From: Myceligenerans salitolerans
GTDB taxonomy: Bacteria; Actinomycetota; Actinomycetes; Actinomycetales; Cellulomonadaceae
Direction of reading: 5' to 3'
Length of the DNA: 64,000 nucleotides
Assembly: GCF_017349295.1 (NCBI RefSeq)
Contig: NZ_JAFMPK010000019.1
Span: 62,001-126,000 of the forward strand
Made by a program: the position numbers and the translations under genes. Shown here one piece after another: positions 25,630 to 35,069 of this stretch (position 1 is the stretch's first letter; every line of letters starts with the position of its first letter). A model generated the notes under the pieces. It ran no database searches, had not been told where the DNA came from, and worked only from the letters and a program-made list of their open reading frames with translations.

Positions 25630-26432
25630 CAGACGGCCTCCATACGGGACACCTCGGGGCCGAGGAAGCGGTGCGCGAGCGGCCGGACCGCCTCGGGCGC
25701 GCCGGTGGTCAGGAACGCGTGCACGGGAGCACCCGCCTCGGGGCTCCGCTCCAGGTCGTGCTCCACGAGCTTGCGGTACACGTCCTTGGCCGTCTCGTCC
25801 GCGCTGGACACGAGCGTGACGCCCTCGCCCATCACGTAGCTGATCGGCCCGGTGAGCAGCGGGTAGTGGGTGCAGCCGAGGACGAGGGTGTCGACACCCG
25901 CGTCCTTGACGGGGTCCAGGTACTCGTGGGCGTACTTGAGCACGTCCTCGCCCGAGGTCTGCCCCTCCTCGACCAGGCGCACGAACTCGGGGCACGCCTG
26001 GGTGGTGATCTCCAGCCCGGGGGTGACGTGGAACGCGTCGTCGTAGGCGAGCGACTCGATGGTCGCACGGGTGCCGATCACCCCGATCCGGCCGGACCGG
26101 CTGGTACGCACCGCCGTCCGCGCCGCCGGGAGGATGACCTCGACCACGGGGATGCCGTGGCGCAGCGTGTACCGCTCACGGGCGTCGCGGAGCGCCACCG
26201 ACGACGCCGTGTTGCACGCGATGACCAGCATCTTCACGCCGTCGGACACGAGTCGGTCCATGACGTCGAGCGCCATCGCGCGGATCGCGCCGAGCGGCTT
26301 GGGGCCGTACGGGGTGTTCGCGTTGTCGCCGAGATACCGGATCTGCTCGTTCGGTAGCTGGTCCAGGATGGCGCGCGCGACCGTGAGGCCGCCGAGGCCG
26401 GAGTCGAAGATGCCGATGGGCGCGTCGTTCAC
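25629..26432 (-). CDS. murI: Glutamate racemase
   Basis: 267 residues. [18 protein letters not shown] has the catalytic Asp, VIACNTASS the first catalytic Cys and LGCTHYPLL the second; [11 protein letters not shown] is a family motif. It makes D-glutamate from L-glutamate for peptidoglycan. GTG start with TAGCAT ending 7 nt upstream suggests a leaderless transcript covering murI and the MBL gene. Confidence 0.95.
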   Translation of the reverse strand: MNDAPIGIFDSGLGGLTVARAILDQLPNEQIRYLGDNANTPYGPKPLGAIRAMALDVMDRLVSDGVKMLVIACNTASSVALRDARERYTLRHGIPVVEVILPAARTAVRTSRSGRIGVIGTRATIESLAYDDAFHVTPGLEITTQACPEFVRLVEEGQTSGEDVLKYAHEYLDPVKDAGVDTLVLGCTHYPLLTGPISYVMGEGVTLVSSADETAKDVYRKLVEHDLERSPEAGAPVHAFLTTGAPEAVRPLAHRFLGPEVSRMEAV

Positions 26433-26439
26433 GGAGGCG

Positions 26440-26445
26440 ATGCTA
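26440..26445 (-). promoter_or_regulatory. Putative -10 box, leaderless murI
   Basis: TAGCAT on the minus strand ends 7 nt before the GTG of murI. Confidence 0.5.
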
Positions 26446-26526
26446 ATCGCGCGGATGTGTCCGATCCGTTACCAGGGCCACGCGTCGTGGGTGATACCTG
26501 CCACGTTCGGGGTGCGGGACCACCGC

Positions 26527-27324
26527 TCAGTTGTCCTCCGCGCCGCCGTCCGCGGGCCGGGGACGTCCGCGCAGGTCCGCGATCATGACCTCCATCAAGG
26601 TCTCCAGGGCGAAGCCGGCCGCGACGAACACGCCGGACCAGAAGCGCCGGGCCGCGCGCCCGTCGGCCGCGACGGGAATCTCCCGGCCCATCTGCTGGTC
26701 CCACATCACCTGGTCGGTCAGGGCGTTCACGTCGTCGTCGGACTCGAGCCCCAGACGCTGCGCGATGACCAGACGCATGTCCGTGAGTGCTCCCGCGACG
26801 GCCTCGGCCGACTCGCGCGACACCCGCACGGGCGGCGGTGCGCCGTGACGGCCGAGGGTCTGCCACGGTGCCTTCTCGGGCTCGGGGTCGTCCCGGGAGG
26901 CCGGGGGCTCGAGCAGATCGGCGAACGCCTCCAGGCGCTCGACCTTCTCCCGCGCCAGGTCGTTCTGCGTCAGCCGGCGGAACTCCCCCGCGACGGCCTG
27001 GTCGTCCCGGCTCGCATCGGGCAGGAGGCGCCGGACGGCCGGATCCTGCGGCATCGGCCCGACCGACGAGATCCCCGTGAGCTTCGCGAGGTCGCCGTCG
27101 GTGATCTCGTCGGGCGCGAGCAGTCCCTTGTTCCACACGCGCGTGGTGCTGCCGGTGTGGGGCGTCGGCACGTCGTTCGGATCCGGCTCGGGCGCGGCGG
27201 CGGGCAGGCCCGTCTCGTCGCGGACCATCGTGGCGACGTCGCGTGCCACCCGGGCGAGCACCGCGCGCTCGACCGGATCCATCCGCGACTCGTAGCCACG
27301 TCGCATGGCGCGGAACGGCGTCAT
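26527..27324 (-). CDS. DUF2017 family protein
   Basis: 265 residues, soluble, with alternating charged and helical segments. [37 protein letters not shown] at the N-terminus and [21 protein letters not shown] near the C-terminus follow DUF2017, an actinobacterial family always close to clpS and murI. Its function is unknown; the constant link to ClpS suggests a role in Clp proteolysis. The Asp/Pro-rich middle (about 50-170) is low-complexity. It overlaps clpS (ATGA). Confidence 0.85.
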   Translation of the reverse strand: MTPFRAMRRGYESRMDPVERAVLARVARDVATMVRDETGLPAAAPEPDPNDVPTPHTGSTTRVWNKGLLAPDEITDGDLAKLTGISSVGPMPQDPAVRRLLPDASRDDQAVAGEFRRLTQNDLAREKVERLEAFADLLEPPASRDDPEPEKAPWQTLGRHGAPPPVRVSRESAEAVAGALTDMRLVIAQRLGLESDDDVNALTDQVMWDQQMGREIPVAADGRAARRFWSGVFVAAGFALETLMEVMIADLRGRPRPADGGAEDN

Positions 27325-27677
27325 GCCGCTCCCTGGGCGTCGCCGGTCTCCTGCAGCGTCGCCCACAACCCGAACCCGTGCATGGCCTGCACGTCCACCT
27401 CCATGCGCTCCCGTCCCCCGCTGGACACGACCGCCTTGCCGTCCTTGTGCACCCGCATCATCAGCGAGTGGGCCTTCGCCTGTGGGTAGCCGAAATAGCT
27501 CTCGAAGACGTACGTCACGTACGACATGAGATTGACGGGATCGTTCCACACGATCGTCACCCACGGATCGGCGGGCCGTTGAACCGCGTCCTGCTCGGTC
27601 TCCCGCTGGGTGGCCGTCCCGGCTGAGACTGTCGCCGCGGGCGCGGACAGGGGCATCTGCGCAGCGGAGGAAGTCAC
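27321..27677 (-). CDS. clpS: ATP-dependent Clp protease adaptor ClpS
   Basis: 118 residues. [26 protein letters not shown] and [32 protein letters not shown] are ClpS signatures, with the N-degron pocket residues in NDPVNLM and MMRVH. It delivers N-end-rule substrates to ClpAP/ClpCP. The ~35-residue Ala/Thr-rich N-terminal extension before the core is unstructured-looking. GTG start with TAAGGT 6 nt upstream indicates a leaderless promoter, and translation is coupled to DUF2017. Confidence 0.93.
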   Translation of the reverse strand: MTSSAAQMPLSAPAATVSAGTATQRETEQDAVQRPADPWVTIVWNDPVNLMSYVTYVFESYFGYPQAKAHSLMMRVHKDGKAVVSSGGRERMEVDVQAMHGFGLWATLQETGDAQGAA

Positions 27678-27683
27678 CCCCCT

Positions 27684-27689
27684 ACCTTA
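27684..27689 (-). promoter_or_regulatory. Putative -10 box, leaderless clpS
   Basis: TAAGGT on the minus strand ends 6 nt before the GTG of clpS. Confidence 0.5.
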
Positions 27690-27768
27690 GCGATCTCCGG
27701 GCCCCGGAATCACATCTTCCGCCACTCGTTCCCGCGGCATTCACCCTGGCCATCCGGCCGGGTGAAGA

Positions 27769-29124
27769 TCAAAGATAGTTCCCCACGACGGCCGCCGGCT
27801 TCCACCGGCCCGACGTCGCGATGTCCAGCACGCGATCGGTCGTGAGACCGTCGAGACCATGCTCCAGGAGCGCGCGGCGGGCGACCTCCCGCAGGTCGGC
27901 GCCCGTCGCGCCGTCGAGGAACGAGGCGACCAGGCCGACGTCGATGTCCACGCCCGCCGGCAGGTACAGCCGCAGGATCGCCTCGCGCCCGGCGGCGTCG
28001 GGCGGCGGCACCTCCAGGACCGTGTCGAAGCGGCCGGGGCGCTTGACCGCCGGGTCCAGCGCGGCCGGATCGTTCGTCGTGGCCACCGTGAGGACGTCGT
28101 CGGTGGCGCGTGCGCCGTCGAGGGCGTCGAGGAACTCGCCGAAGCTCGTGGTCCCGCGGCTCTCCTTCCCACCCACGGAGTCGATCTCCTCGAGCACGAC
28201 GAGACAGGGCCCGAGCGTGCGGACCTCCTCGTAGAGCTCGGTCATCCAGGTACGGAGGACGTCCGCCGTGACCAGGACGACCGTGACGGTCCCGGCGAGC
28301 TCGGTGGCGAGCACCCGGGCCAGCTTCGTCTTGCCGACCCCGGGCGGGCCGGCCAGCAGCAGGCCGCGCGACGTCGAGTGGCCGAGCGCGCGCAGCGTGT
28401 CGCGACGGGTCGTCACGCCGGCGCAGAACAGGCCGATCTCGTGCCAGACGTCGTCCGGGAGGACGAGATCCGCGCGCTCCTGCGGAGTCGGCGTGACGGG
28501 CTTGATGGACAGCCGCCCGGAACCGTTCGCCTGCAGGGTGCGGCCCCGGTAGGGGTGGTCGGCCGCGAGGTCGTCGCTCAGGGCGTCGAGCGCCCGCTCG
28601 GCGACGTCGCGCCGGCCGGGCAGGGCGTGGGCCGTCAGGAACGGGTCGCCGTACTGGTACCCCGTCTCGACGGCGACCGGGTGCTCGTCACGGGTACCCG
28701 CGGGAAAGAGCACGGTCGCGGCGGTCGGGACGGTGACGCCGATCCCGGCACCCAGGTCGAGCCGGGACATCTGCGGCGCGCGACGGTCGGGGCCGCGCTG
28801 GGTGACGTCGTCGGCGTGCTCGGCGATCCAGCGGCCCAGCACGAACCCGTAGAGCAGGTGCAGGACCGGCGAGACGGGCCGTGAGACGGTCTCGAGAGCC
28901 CCCTCGTGCACGTCCCAGGTCCGGGCCAGCCATTCGGAGGCGTTGCGCGGTTCCGTCGTCCGCTCGGGGATCGGCCGGCCGAGGAGCGCGGCGATCCCGG
29001 CGACGGCGGCGCGGGCCGCGTCGTCGTGCGGGCCGAGATCCGGCCAGGCGGAGCCGTCGGCGGGCGGGGGCGTGGTGTCGTGGGTGCTCGCGTGCAGGGT
29101 GTTCCTCTCGTCGTGTTCCGCCAC
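27769..29124 (-). CDS. AAA-family ATPase
   Basis: 451 residues. The C-terminal AAA module (about 245-430) has Walker A GPPGVGKTK (about 259-267), a Walker B-like CLVVLEEIDS with Glu where Asp is usual, sensor-1 TVATTNDPAALDPAVKRPGRFD with the arginine finger, and a helical lid. The N-terminal ~240 residues match no known domain; they include YQYGDPFLTAHALPGRRDVAERAL. It could be a disaggregase- or remodelling-type ATPase of unknown target. Single gene; TAGACA lies 6 nt before its GTG. Confidence 0.75.
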   Translation of the reverse strand: MAEHDERNTLHASTHDTTPPPADGSAWPDLGPHDDAARAAVAGIAALLGRPIPERTTEPRNASEWLARTWDVHEGALETVSRPVSPVLHLLYGFVLGRWIAEHADDVTQRGPDRRAPQMSRLDLGAGIGVTVPTAATVLFPAGTRDEHPVAVETGYQYGDPFLTAHALPGRRDVAERALDALSDDLAADHPYRGRTLQANGSGRLSIKPVTPTPQERADLVLPDDVWHEIGLFCAGVTTRRDTLRALGHSTSRGLLLAGPPGVGKTKLARVLATELAGTVTVVLVTADVLRTWMTELYEEVRTLGPCLVVLEEIDSVGGKESRGTTSFGEFLDALDGARATDDVLTVATTNDPAALDPAVKRPGRFDTVLEVPPPDAAGREAILRLYLPAGVDIDVGLVASFLDGATGADLREVARRALLEHGLDGLTTDRVLDIATSGRWKPAAVVGNYL

Positions 29125-29130
29125 CGGCCC

Positions 29131-29136
29131 TGTCTA
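29131..29136 (-). promoter_or_regulatory. Putative -10 box, leaderless AAA ATPase gene
   Basis: TAGACA on the minus strand ends 6 nt before the GTG of the ATPase gene. Divergent to the DUF3039 promoter. Confidence 0.4.
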
Positions 29137-29210
29137 CCAGGCGGGCTATACGACCGTAAAGGGAAATGGGTGACCGGCCGTCACCCCGCGTCGATGTCGG
29201 TCACGGGCAG

Positions 29211-29216
29211 TAGAAT
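29211..29216 (+). promoter_or_regulatory. Putative -10 box of DUF3039-helicase operon
   Basis: TAGAAT ends 8 nt before the ATG at 29225, so the transcript is leaderless or nearly so. Confidence 0.5.
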
Positions 29217-29224
29217 CCCGGACC

Positions 29225-29563
29225 ATGAGCGACCCCCTCGACAGCCCGCCCGACGATCCCCGCACCAGCGGTTCCACGAGCGTCCTCGAGCGCGAGGAGA
29301 CCCGTGAGGAGGCGCAGCCGGGGGACCACGAGCGCTTCGCCCACTACGTGCGCAAGGACAAGATCATGGGCTCGGCCCTGTCCGGACGCCCGGTGATCGC
29401 GTTGTGCGGCAAGGTCTGGGTCCCGGGGCGCGATCCGAGCAAGTTCCCGGTCTGCCCGGTGTGCAAGGAGATCTACGAGGGGCTGCGCGAGCCGCAGGAC
29501 GGCAAGGGCGGTTCCGGCAAGGGCGGCGACGGCGGTCCGGCCGGAGGCGGATCCGGCACGTGA
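29225..29563 (+). CDS. DUF3039 zinc-ribbon-like protein
   Basis: 112 residues. The middle segment ALCGKVWVPGRDPSKFPVCPVCKEIYE contains CG and CPVC cysteines and is the DUF3039 signature, probably a zinc site, preceded by RFAHYVRKDKIMGSALSGRPVIAL. N- and C-terminal ends are Asp/Pro- and Gly-rich tails. Function is unknown. It overlaps the helicase gene (GTGA), which suggests a joint role in nucleic-acid metabolism. Confidence 0.85.
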   Translation: MSDPLDSPPDDPRTSGSTSVLEREETREEAQPGDHERFAHYVRKDKIMGSALSGRPVIALCGKVWVPGRDPSKFPVCPVCKEIYEGLREPQDGKGGSGKGGDGGPAGGGSGT

Positions 29564-31377
29564 CGAACACGCCGCAGCTTCCGCGCACACCGTCGTCTGC
29601 GGCCGCCTCGCACCTGAGCCCCACCTTCCCGCGCCGTGCCCCCTGGGGTACGGCGTCGAACCTGCGCGCCTGGCAGGCCGAGGCGCTGGAGCTCTACCGC
29701 GAGCGGTCCCCGCGCGACTTCCTGGCGGTCGCCACGCCGGGCGCCGGCAAGACGACCTTCGCCCTGCGCGTCGCCACCGAGCTTCTCGAGGCCGGGGTGG
29801 TCCGCCGGGTCACCGTCGTCGCGCCGACCGAGCACCTCAAGCACCAGTGGGCCGACGCCGCCGCGCGCGTCGGCATCAGCATCGACCCCAGCTTCACGAA
29901 CGCCCAGGGCAGACACGGCGCCCACTACGACGGCGTCGCGCTCACCTACGCCCAGGTGGCGGCCAACCCGGCACTGCACCGCGCACGGACCGACGCCGCC
30001 CGCACCCTGGTGGTCCTGGACGAGGTCCATCACGGCGGCGACGCCCTGAGCTGGGGCGACGCCGTCCGTGAGGCGTTCGAGGAGGCCACCCGCCGTCTCG
30101 CGCTGACCGGCACGCCGTTCCGCAGCGACACCTCGCCCATCCCGTTCGTCACCTACGAGGAGGACCGGGACGGCGTCCGCCGGTCCAGGGCCGACTACAC
30201 CTACGGCTACGGTGACGCCCTGCGCGACCACGTCGTGCGTCCGGTGCTGTTCCTGACCTACTCGGGCGACATGCGGTGGCGGACCCGTGCCGGCGACGAG
30301 GTCTCCGCCCGGCTCGGCGAGGCCATGACCAAGGACATGACCGCCCAGGCGTGGCGCACCGCCCTCGACCCGGAGGGCGAGTGGGTCCCGTCGGTCCTGC
30401 GCGCCGCGGACAAGCGCCTCACCGAGGTCCGCCGTACCGTGCCGGACGCCGGCGGCCTCGTCATCGCCACCGACCAGAACACCGCCCGCGCGTACGCGGC
30501 GCATCTGACCGACATCACCGGGCAGCGCCCCACGGTGGTGCTGTCCGACGACGCCGGAGCCTCCGGGCGCATCGAGGAGTTCACCTCGTCCGACGACCGC
30601 TGGATGGTCGCGGTGCGCATGGTGTCGGAGGGCGTGGACGTGCCCCGGCTCGCCGTCGGCGTGTACGCGACGTCGACGTCGACCCCGCTGTTCTTCGCGC
30701 AGGCCGTCGGCCGGTTCGTCCGGGCCCGCACGCGTGGCGAGACCGCGTCCGTGTTCCTGCCGTCGGTGGCTCCCCTCCTGGAGCTCGCCGGCGGGCTCGA
30801 GGTGGAACGCGACCACGCGCTGGACCGCCCCGGCACCGCCGAGGAACAGGGCATCGAGTACGACCCGGAGGCCGGGCTCCTCGCCGAGGCGAACCGCGAG
30901 GAGAAGGCGTCGGGTGACCTCACGCAGGGCACCTTCGAGGCGCTGGACGCCCAGGCGTCGTTCGACCGTGTCCTGTTCGACGGCGGCGAGTTCGGCACGG
31001 GTGCGGACGTCGGCTCCGCGGAGGAGCTCGACTTCCTCGGCCTGCCGGGGCTGCTGGAGCCCGACCAGGTGACCACCCTGCTGCGGCAGCGCCAGGCCGA
31101 CCAGGTCAAGGCACGAGGAGCCCGGGCGGCCCAGGAGCTCACGGAGCGCGAGCAGGCCGCCGAGCGGGCCGAGCACGAGCACCGCCGCGCGGGCGAGCTG
31201 CGCAAGGAGCTGTCGAAGCTCGTGGGGGCGTGGGCCAAGCGGTCCGGCGAGCCGCACGGCGTCATCCACACCAGGCTCCGGCGCGAGTGCGGCGGTCCCG
31301 AGGTGCCGCTCGCCACGGCGGCCCAGCTCGAGGAGCGGGTGGCGAAGGTGCGGCGGTGGTTCGTCGGGGCTCGCTGA
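29560..31377 (+). CDS. DEAD/DEAH-box (SF2) helicase
   Basis: 605 residues. Motif I ATPGAGKTTFALR (Walker A), motif II VVLDEVHHGGD (DEVH), motif III ALTGTPFR, and C-terminal-domain motif V MVSEGVDVPRLAVG and motif VI QAVGRFVRART mark an SF2 ATPase of the type-III-restriction/helicase group. The C-terminal ~150 residues have a charged, helical coiled-coil region rich in Glu/Arg/Ala (about 500-560) and are unassigned. GTG 29560 overlaps the DUF3039 stop. It likely unwinds RNA or DNA. Confidence 0.85.
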   Translation: MTNTPQLPRTPSSAAASHLSPTFPRRAPWGTASNLRAWQAEALELYRERSPRDFLAVATPGAGKTTFALRVATELLEAGVVRRVTVVAPTEHLKHQWADAAARVGISIDPSFTNAQGRHGAHYDGVALTYAQVAANPALHRARTDAARTLVVLDEVHHGGDALSWGDAVREAFEEATRRLALTGTPFRSDTSPIPFVTYEEDRDGVRRSRADYTYGYGDALRDHVVRPVLFLTYSGDMRWRTRAGDEVSARLGEAMTKDMTAQAWRTALDPEGEWVPSVLRAADKRLTEVRRTVPDAGGLVIATDQNTARAYAAHLTDITGQRPTVVLSDDAGASGRIEEFTSSDDRWMVAVRMVSEGVDVPRLAVGVYATSTSTPLFFAQAVGRFVRARTRGETASVFLPSVAPLLELAGGLEVERDHALDRPGTAEEQGIEYDPEAGLLAEANREEKASGDLTQGTFEALDAQASFDRVLFDGGEFGTGADVGSAEELDFLGLPGLLEPDQVTTLLRQRQADQVKARGARAAQELTEREQAAERAEHEHRRAGELRKELSKLVGAWAKRSGEPHGVIHTRLRRECGGPEVPLATAAQLEERVAKVRRWFVGAR

Positions 31378-31498
31378 CCTCCGTCCGGGAGGCCCTGCCT
31401 GTGACGAGAGCCTCGCCGTGATGTTTCCGACACGGTCAGATCGTGAGACGACTGCGTAAAGTCCGCGCTTTCAGCCTGCTCGGCACCTCCCCCTGCCA

Positions 31499-31504
31499 TA
31501 CCGT
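31499..31504 (+). promoter_or_regulatory. Putative -10 box, leaderless pncB
   Basis: TACCGT ends 7 nt before the ATG at 31512. Confidence 0.5.
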
Positions 31505-31511
31505 GGACCGC

Positions 31512-32993
31512 ATGACCAGCGAGCCCCGGGGCATCGGCGCCCCGCTCAGCGACTGGCCTGCCCTGCGCCTCGTCGAGCCGGCCTCGCCGGCGGCTCCCGA
31601 ACCGGGTCAGGGCCTGCCGGAAGACCTCCCCGCGGACCTGCCCGCCGCGCCGCGCCCCGCGGCACGGCCGTCGGTCGCCCTTCTCACCGACCGGTACGAA
31701 CTGACGATGCTCCAGGCGGCCCTCGCCGACGGCACGGCGCACCGGCACTGCGTGTTCGAGGTGTTCACCCGCCGTCTCCCGGCCGGGCGCCGGTACGGCG
31801 TGCTGGCGGGAACGGGCCGGGTGCTGGAAGCGCTACCGCATTTCCGGTTCGGTGACGACGAGCTCGCGTACCTCGAGCGGGAACGCATCGTGGACGCGCG
31901 AACCCTCGACTATCTCTCCCGGTACCGCTTCAACGGCACCATCCAGGGGTACGCGGAGGGTGAGATGTTCTTCCCGGGCTCGCCCGTCCTCCAGGTCGAG
32001 GGCACGTTCGCCGAGGCGGTCCTGCTGGAGACGCTGGTCCTGTCGATCCTCAACTACGACTCGGCGGTCGCGTCGGCCGCGTCGCGCATGACCAGTGCCG
32101 CGGTCGACCGGCCGGTACTGGAGATGGGGTCCCGGCGGGCCCACGAGCAGGCTGCCATCGCGGCCTCCCGCGCCGCGGTCGTCGCCGGGTTCGCGGGCAC
32201 GTCGAACCTCGAGGCCGGCATGCGCTACGGCCTGGACACCATCGGCACCGCGGCCCACGCCTTCACGCTCCTGCACGACGACGAGGTCGCGGCGTTCCGT
32301 TCCCAGGTGGAGGCGTTCGGCCCGGGAACCACCCTGCTCGTGGACACCTACGACGTGCTGCGCGGCGTCGACCGCGCCGTCGAGGTGGCGGGTACCGGCC
32401 TCGGCGCGGTTCGGCTGGACTCGGGCGACCTCGGTGGTCTCGCGGTCGAGGTGCGCGCGCGGCTCGACGAACTGGGCGCCCACGACACGAAGATCGTCGT
32501 CACGTCGGACCTGGACGAGTACTCGATCGCGGGTCTCGCGGCCGTCCCGGTCGACGTCTACGGCGTCGGGACGCACCTGGTGACCGGCTCCGGAGCGCCC
32601 ACGTGCGGGATGGTCTACAAGCTGGTGGCGCGGGAGAACTCGGCGGGCCGGCTGGAACCGGTGGAGAAGGCGTCGTCGGGCAAGGAGTCGCGCGGGGGCC
32701 GCAAGGCGGCCGGCCGCCGGTACGGGCCCGACGGCCGGGCGACCGAGGAACTCCTCGTCACGGGACCGGACGAGCTGGTCACCGCGTGGACCCCCGACAA
32801 CCGGGACGTGCGCCTGCTGCACGCTCCGCTCGTCGTGGAGGGCGCGGTCGACTCCCGCTGGGTCGGCGCCTACGGCGTGGAGAACGCGGTGCGCACCCAC
32901 GCGAACGCCCGGGCGGAGCTGCCCCGCGGTGCCCGCCGCCTGTCGGCCGGGGACCCGGCACTGCCGACCACTCCCCTGGCGCTGACCGACTGA
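31512..32993 (+). CDS. pncB: Nicotinate phosphoribosyltransferase
   Basis: 493 residues. LLTDRYELTMLQAAL, FEVFTRRLPAGRRYGVLAG, EMGSRRAHEQAAIAASRAA, LDSGDLGGLAVEVRARLDE and DVYGVGTHLVTGSGAPTCGMVYKLV are the conserved PncB segments, with the family GTSNLEAG motif. The enzyme makes nicotinate mononucleotide from nicotinate and PRPP with ATP, in NAD salvage. The ~55-residue Pro/Ala-rich N-terminus has no match. An upstream in-frame ATG at 31443 is rejected because the -10 box TACCGT lies 7 nt before 31512. It is convergent with nagB. Confidence 0.9.
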   Translation: MTSEPRGIGAPLSDWPALRLVEPASPAAPEPGQGLPEDLPADLPAAPRPAARPSVALLTDRYELTMLQAALADGTAHRHCVFEVFTRRLPAGRRYGVLAGTGRVLEALPHFRFGDDELAYLERERIVDARTLDYLSRYRFNGTIQGYAEGEMFFPGSPVLQVEGTFAEAVLLETLVLSILNYDSAVASAASRMTSAAVDRPVLEMGSRRAHEQAAIAASRAAVVAGFAGTSNLEAGMRYGLDTIGTAAHAFTLLHDDEVAAFRSQVEAFGPGTTLLVDTYDVLRGVDRAVEVAGTGLGAVRLDSGDLGGLAVEVRARLDELGAHDTKIVVTSDLDEYSIAGLAAVPVDVYGVGTHLVTGSGAPTCGMVYKLVARENSAGRLEPVEKASSGKESRGGRKAAGRRYGPDGRATEELLVTGPDELVTAWTPDNRDVRLLHAPLVVEGAVDSRWVGAYGVENAVRTHANARAELPRGARRLSAGDPALPTTPLALTD

Positions 32994-33040
32994 CCGCCCG
33001 CGGCCTGGGCCGGTCGTGGCGCGGTCCCGGCGGAAGTCGT

Positions 33041-33069
33041 GGCGCCGTCGCGGCGGAGGTCGCGGCGCC
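33041..33069. terminator. Possible hairpin between pncB and nagB
   Basis: 7-bp stem GGCGCCG / CGGCGCC with a 15-nt loop, inside an 85-bp convergent intergenic stretch also containing GTCGTGGCGC-like direct repeats. Confidence 0.3.
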
Positions 33070-33078
33070 GTCGGTCCG

Positions 33079-33858
33079 TCAGAGCGCCTGCCAGGCCGGC
33101 TTCTCCGCGTAGGTCTGGCGGTAGTAGTCGGCGAGCTGGAGACGGCCGGCTGCCGCGTCGTCGACCAGGACGCTCGCGTGCGGGTGCAGCTGCATGATCG
33201 TGGCCGGCCACATCGCCGAGATCGGGCCCTCCACGAGCTGGTGCACCGCTTCCGCCTTGGCCCGGCCGGTCGCGAGCAGCACCAGGTGCTTCGCCGACAT
33301 GATCGTCGCCAGACCCTGGGTCAGGCAGTGGCGCGGGACGTCGTCCACCGCGCCGCCGAAGAACCGCGCGTTGTCCTCGCGGGTCTGGCGCGTCAGCGTC
33401 TTGATCCGTGTGCGCGAGGCCAGCGACGAGCCCGGCTCGTTGAAGGCGATGTGCCCGTCGGTGCCGATGCCGAGGAGCTGCAGGTCGACCCCTCCGGTCG
33501 CCGCGATGGCGGCCTCGTAGTCCGCGCACGCGCGGTCCAGGTCCTGCGCGTTGCCGTCCGGCCCCTGGACCGCTCCGGGGGCGAAGTCGACCCGGGAGGC
33601 GATCTCCCGCTCGATGACGTTCCGGTACCGCTCGGGATGGTCGCCCGGCAGCCCGACGTACTCGTCCAGCATGAACGCGCGGGCGTGCGCGAAGGACAGC
33701 CCGTCCTTGTGCCGGCGGGCGAGCTCGTCGTACACCTTCAGGGGGCTCGACCCCGTCGCCAGACCCAGCACGGCGCGGGGGCGCTCGGACAGCAGCGCCT
33801 CGATCGAGTCCGCCGCCAGCCGCGCGAGCTCGTCCGCCGGCGCGATCACGACCTCCAT
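33079..33858 (-). CDS. nagB: Glucosamine-6-phosphate deaminase
   Basis: 259 residues. LGLATGSSPLKVYDEL (phosphate loop), FMLDEYVGLPGDHPERY (with the catalytic Asp), LGIGTDGHIAFNEPGSS and LTRQTREDNARFFGG are NagB signatures. It converts glucosamine-6-phosphate to fructose-6-phosphate and ammonia, feeding amino sugars into glycolysis. It follows the ROK kinase gene with a 13-nt overlap, the last gene of the amino-sugar operon. No NagA (GlcNAc-6-phosphate deacetylase) is found in the window, so that step must be encoded elsewhere. Confidence 0.95.
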   Translation of the reverse strand: MEVVIAPADELARLAADSIEALLSERPRAVLGLATGSSPLKVYDELARRHKDGLSFAHARAFMLDEYVGLPGDHPERYRNVIEREIASRVDFAPGAVQGPDGNAQDLDRACADYEAAIAATGGVDLQLLGIGTDGHIAFNEPGSSLASRTRIKTLTRQTREDNARFFGGAVDDVPRHCLTQGLATIMSAKHLVLLATGRAKAEAVHQLVEGPISAMWPATIMQLHPHASVLVDDAAAGRLQLADYYRQTYAEKPAWQAL

Positions 33859-35069
33859 GTCAACGTCCCTTCCGTCTCCGCGCCCGCCAGGGCGGTGTCC
33901 GCGCCGGCGGGCGCCTCCGTGCGGGTGTCCGCCTCCGGACGGCCGTCCTCGTCCGGGCCGGTGCCCGTGTCCGCCGTTCCCGGTCCGTCGCCCGGCCGCG
34001 ACACCGGGCGTTCCGGCGAACCGGCCGATGCGGCCGGTCGTGCCCGCCGGACTCCCCCGGTACCGTCCCGCTCGTCCCTCCGGCCGAGCACCGCCGCGCC
34101 GACGGCGGCGACGGGCACGTCCATCGGTGCCAGCGTGACACGTGCGGGCAGGCCCAGCGACGCGAGGAAGGGCGATGCCTCCGCCTGCTCCCGCAGGGAG
34201 TCGCGCACCACCTCGAGCAGGGGCCGCCCGAGCTGTGCGACGCCTCCGCCCAGGACCACGTAGTGCACGTCGACGGTCAGCACGAGCAGGCGGACGGCGG
34301 CCGCGACCGCGTCCGCGAACGCCTTCCGGACGCGGACCGCCGCGGCGTCTCCCGCGTCGGCAGCCTCGAAGAGCTCCACCGGGGAAGGCCTGCCGTGCCG
34401 CGAGGGCCACGCGGCGGCCAGCGCCGTCCCCGACACGAACGTCTCGATGCAGCCCCGCTGACCGCAGGAGCAGTCTGGGCCCGCGGGGTCCACGGGCACG
34501 TGGCCGATCTCGCCCGCGGCGCCGCTGACACCGCGGCGCAGCCGGCCGTCCATGACGAGACCGGAGGCGACACCGGTGCCGAGCGCGAGGAACGCGAGGT
34601 CCTCGTGCTTCGCGGACGCGGACGTGCCGGTCCCGGGCGTGCCGTCCGCTCCGCCGCCGCGCTCCAGGAGGTGCGCGGCGCCGACCGCGGCGACGTTGAG
34701 ATCGTTCTCCACGACGACGGTGATGCCGCCGAGCGCGGTCGACAGCCGCTCGGCGAGCGGGAGCTCGTCGCCGACGCCGAGGTTGACCGCGTGCTTCACG
34801 GTGCCCGCGCGGGCGTCGACGATGCCCGGGATACCCAGCCCGATGCCGCCCACCACGGACAGGTTGAGACCGGCGGCGTCCACGACGTCGCGCACGGCGC
34901 GGGCGGCGGACCGCACGACGCCGTCGGGCCCGAGTTCGGTGGCCAGGCGCGTGGTCGCGACCAGGCCGCCCTCGGCGTCGAGGAGCGCGCCGAGGATCTT
35001 GGTGCCGCCGATGTCCAGGCCGACCGTGTGTGCCGCCGGCCCGGACCGGTTGGTGCTCGTGTTCGTCAT
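33846..35069 (-). CDS. ROK-family sugar kinase (N-acetylglucosamine/glucose kinase type)
   Basis: 407 residues. LDIGGTKILGALLD is the phosphate-binding motif, GIGLGIPGIVD and VENDLNVAAVGA supply catalytic and sugar-binding residues, and GEIGHVPVDPAGPDCSCGQRGCIETF contains the CxCGxxGC zinc-binding ROK signature. The catalytic Asp is in ENDLN. About 80 extra C-terminal residues rich in Arg/Gly/Pro/Glu/Thr are probably disordered and overlap the nagB start. With an amino-sugar importer and NagB in the same operon, N-acetylglucosamine or glucosamine is the most likely substrate. Shares an ATG/TGA junction with the upstream permease gene. Confidence 0.85.
   Translation of the reverse strand: MTNTSTNRSGPAAHTVGLDIGGTKILGALLDAEGGLVATTRLATELGPDGVVRSAARAVRDVVDAAGLNLSVVGGIGLGIPGIVDARAGTVKHAVNLGVGDELPLAERLSTALGGITVVVENDLNVAAVGAAHLLERGGGADGTPGTGTSASAKHEDLAFLALGTGVASGLVMDGRLRRGVSGAAGEIGHVPVDPAGPDCSCGQRGCIETFVSGTALAAAWPSRHGRPSPVELFEAADAGDAAAVRVRKAFADAVAAAVRLLVLTVDVHYVVLGGGVAQLGRPLLEVVRDSLREQAEASPFLASLGLPARVTLAPMDVPVAAVGAAVLGRRDERDGTGGVRRARPAASAGSPERPVSRPGDGPGTADTGTGPDEDGRPEADTRTEAPAGADTALAGAETEGTLTWRS

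Noticed and set aside
27769-29124. Considered whether the AAA ATPase is a ClpX or FtsH homologue because of the nearby clpS.
   Set aside because: It has no zinc finger, metalloprotease motif or ClpX/ClpP-binding loop, and its N-terminal half matches neither family.
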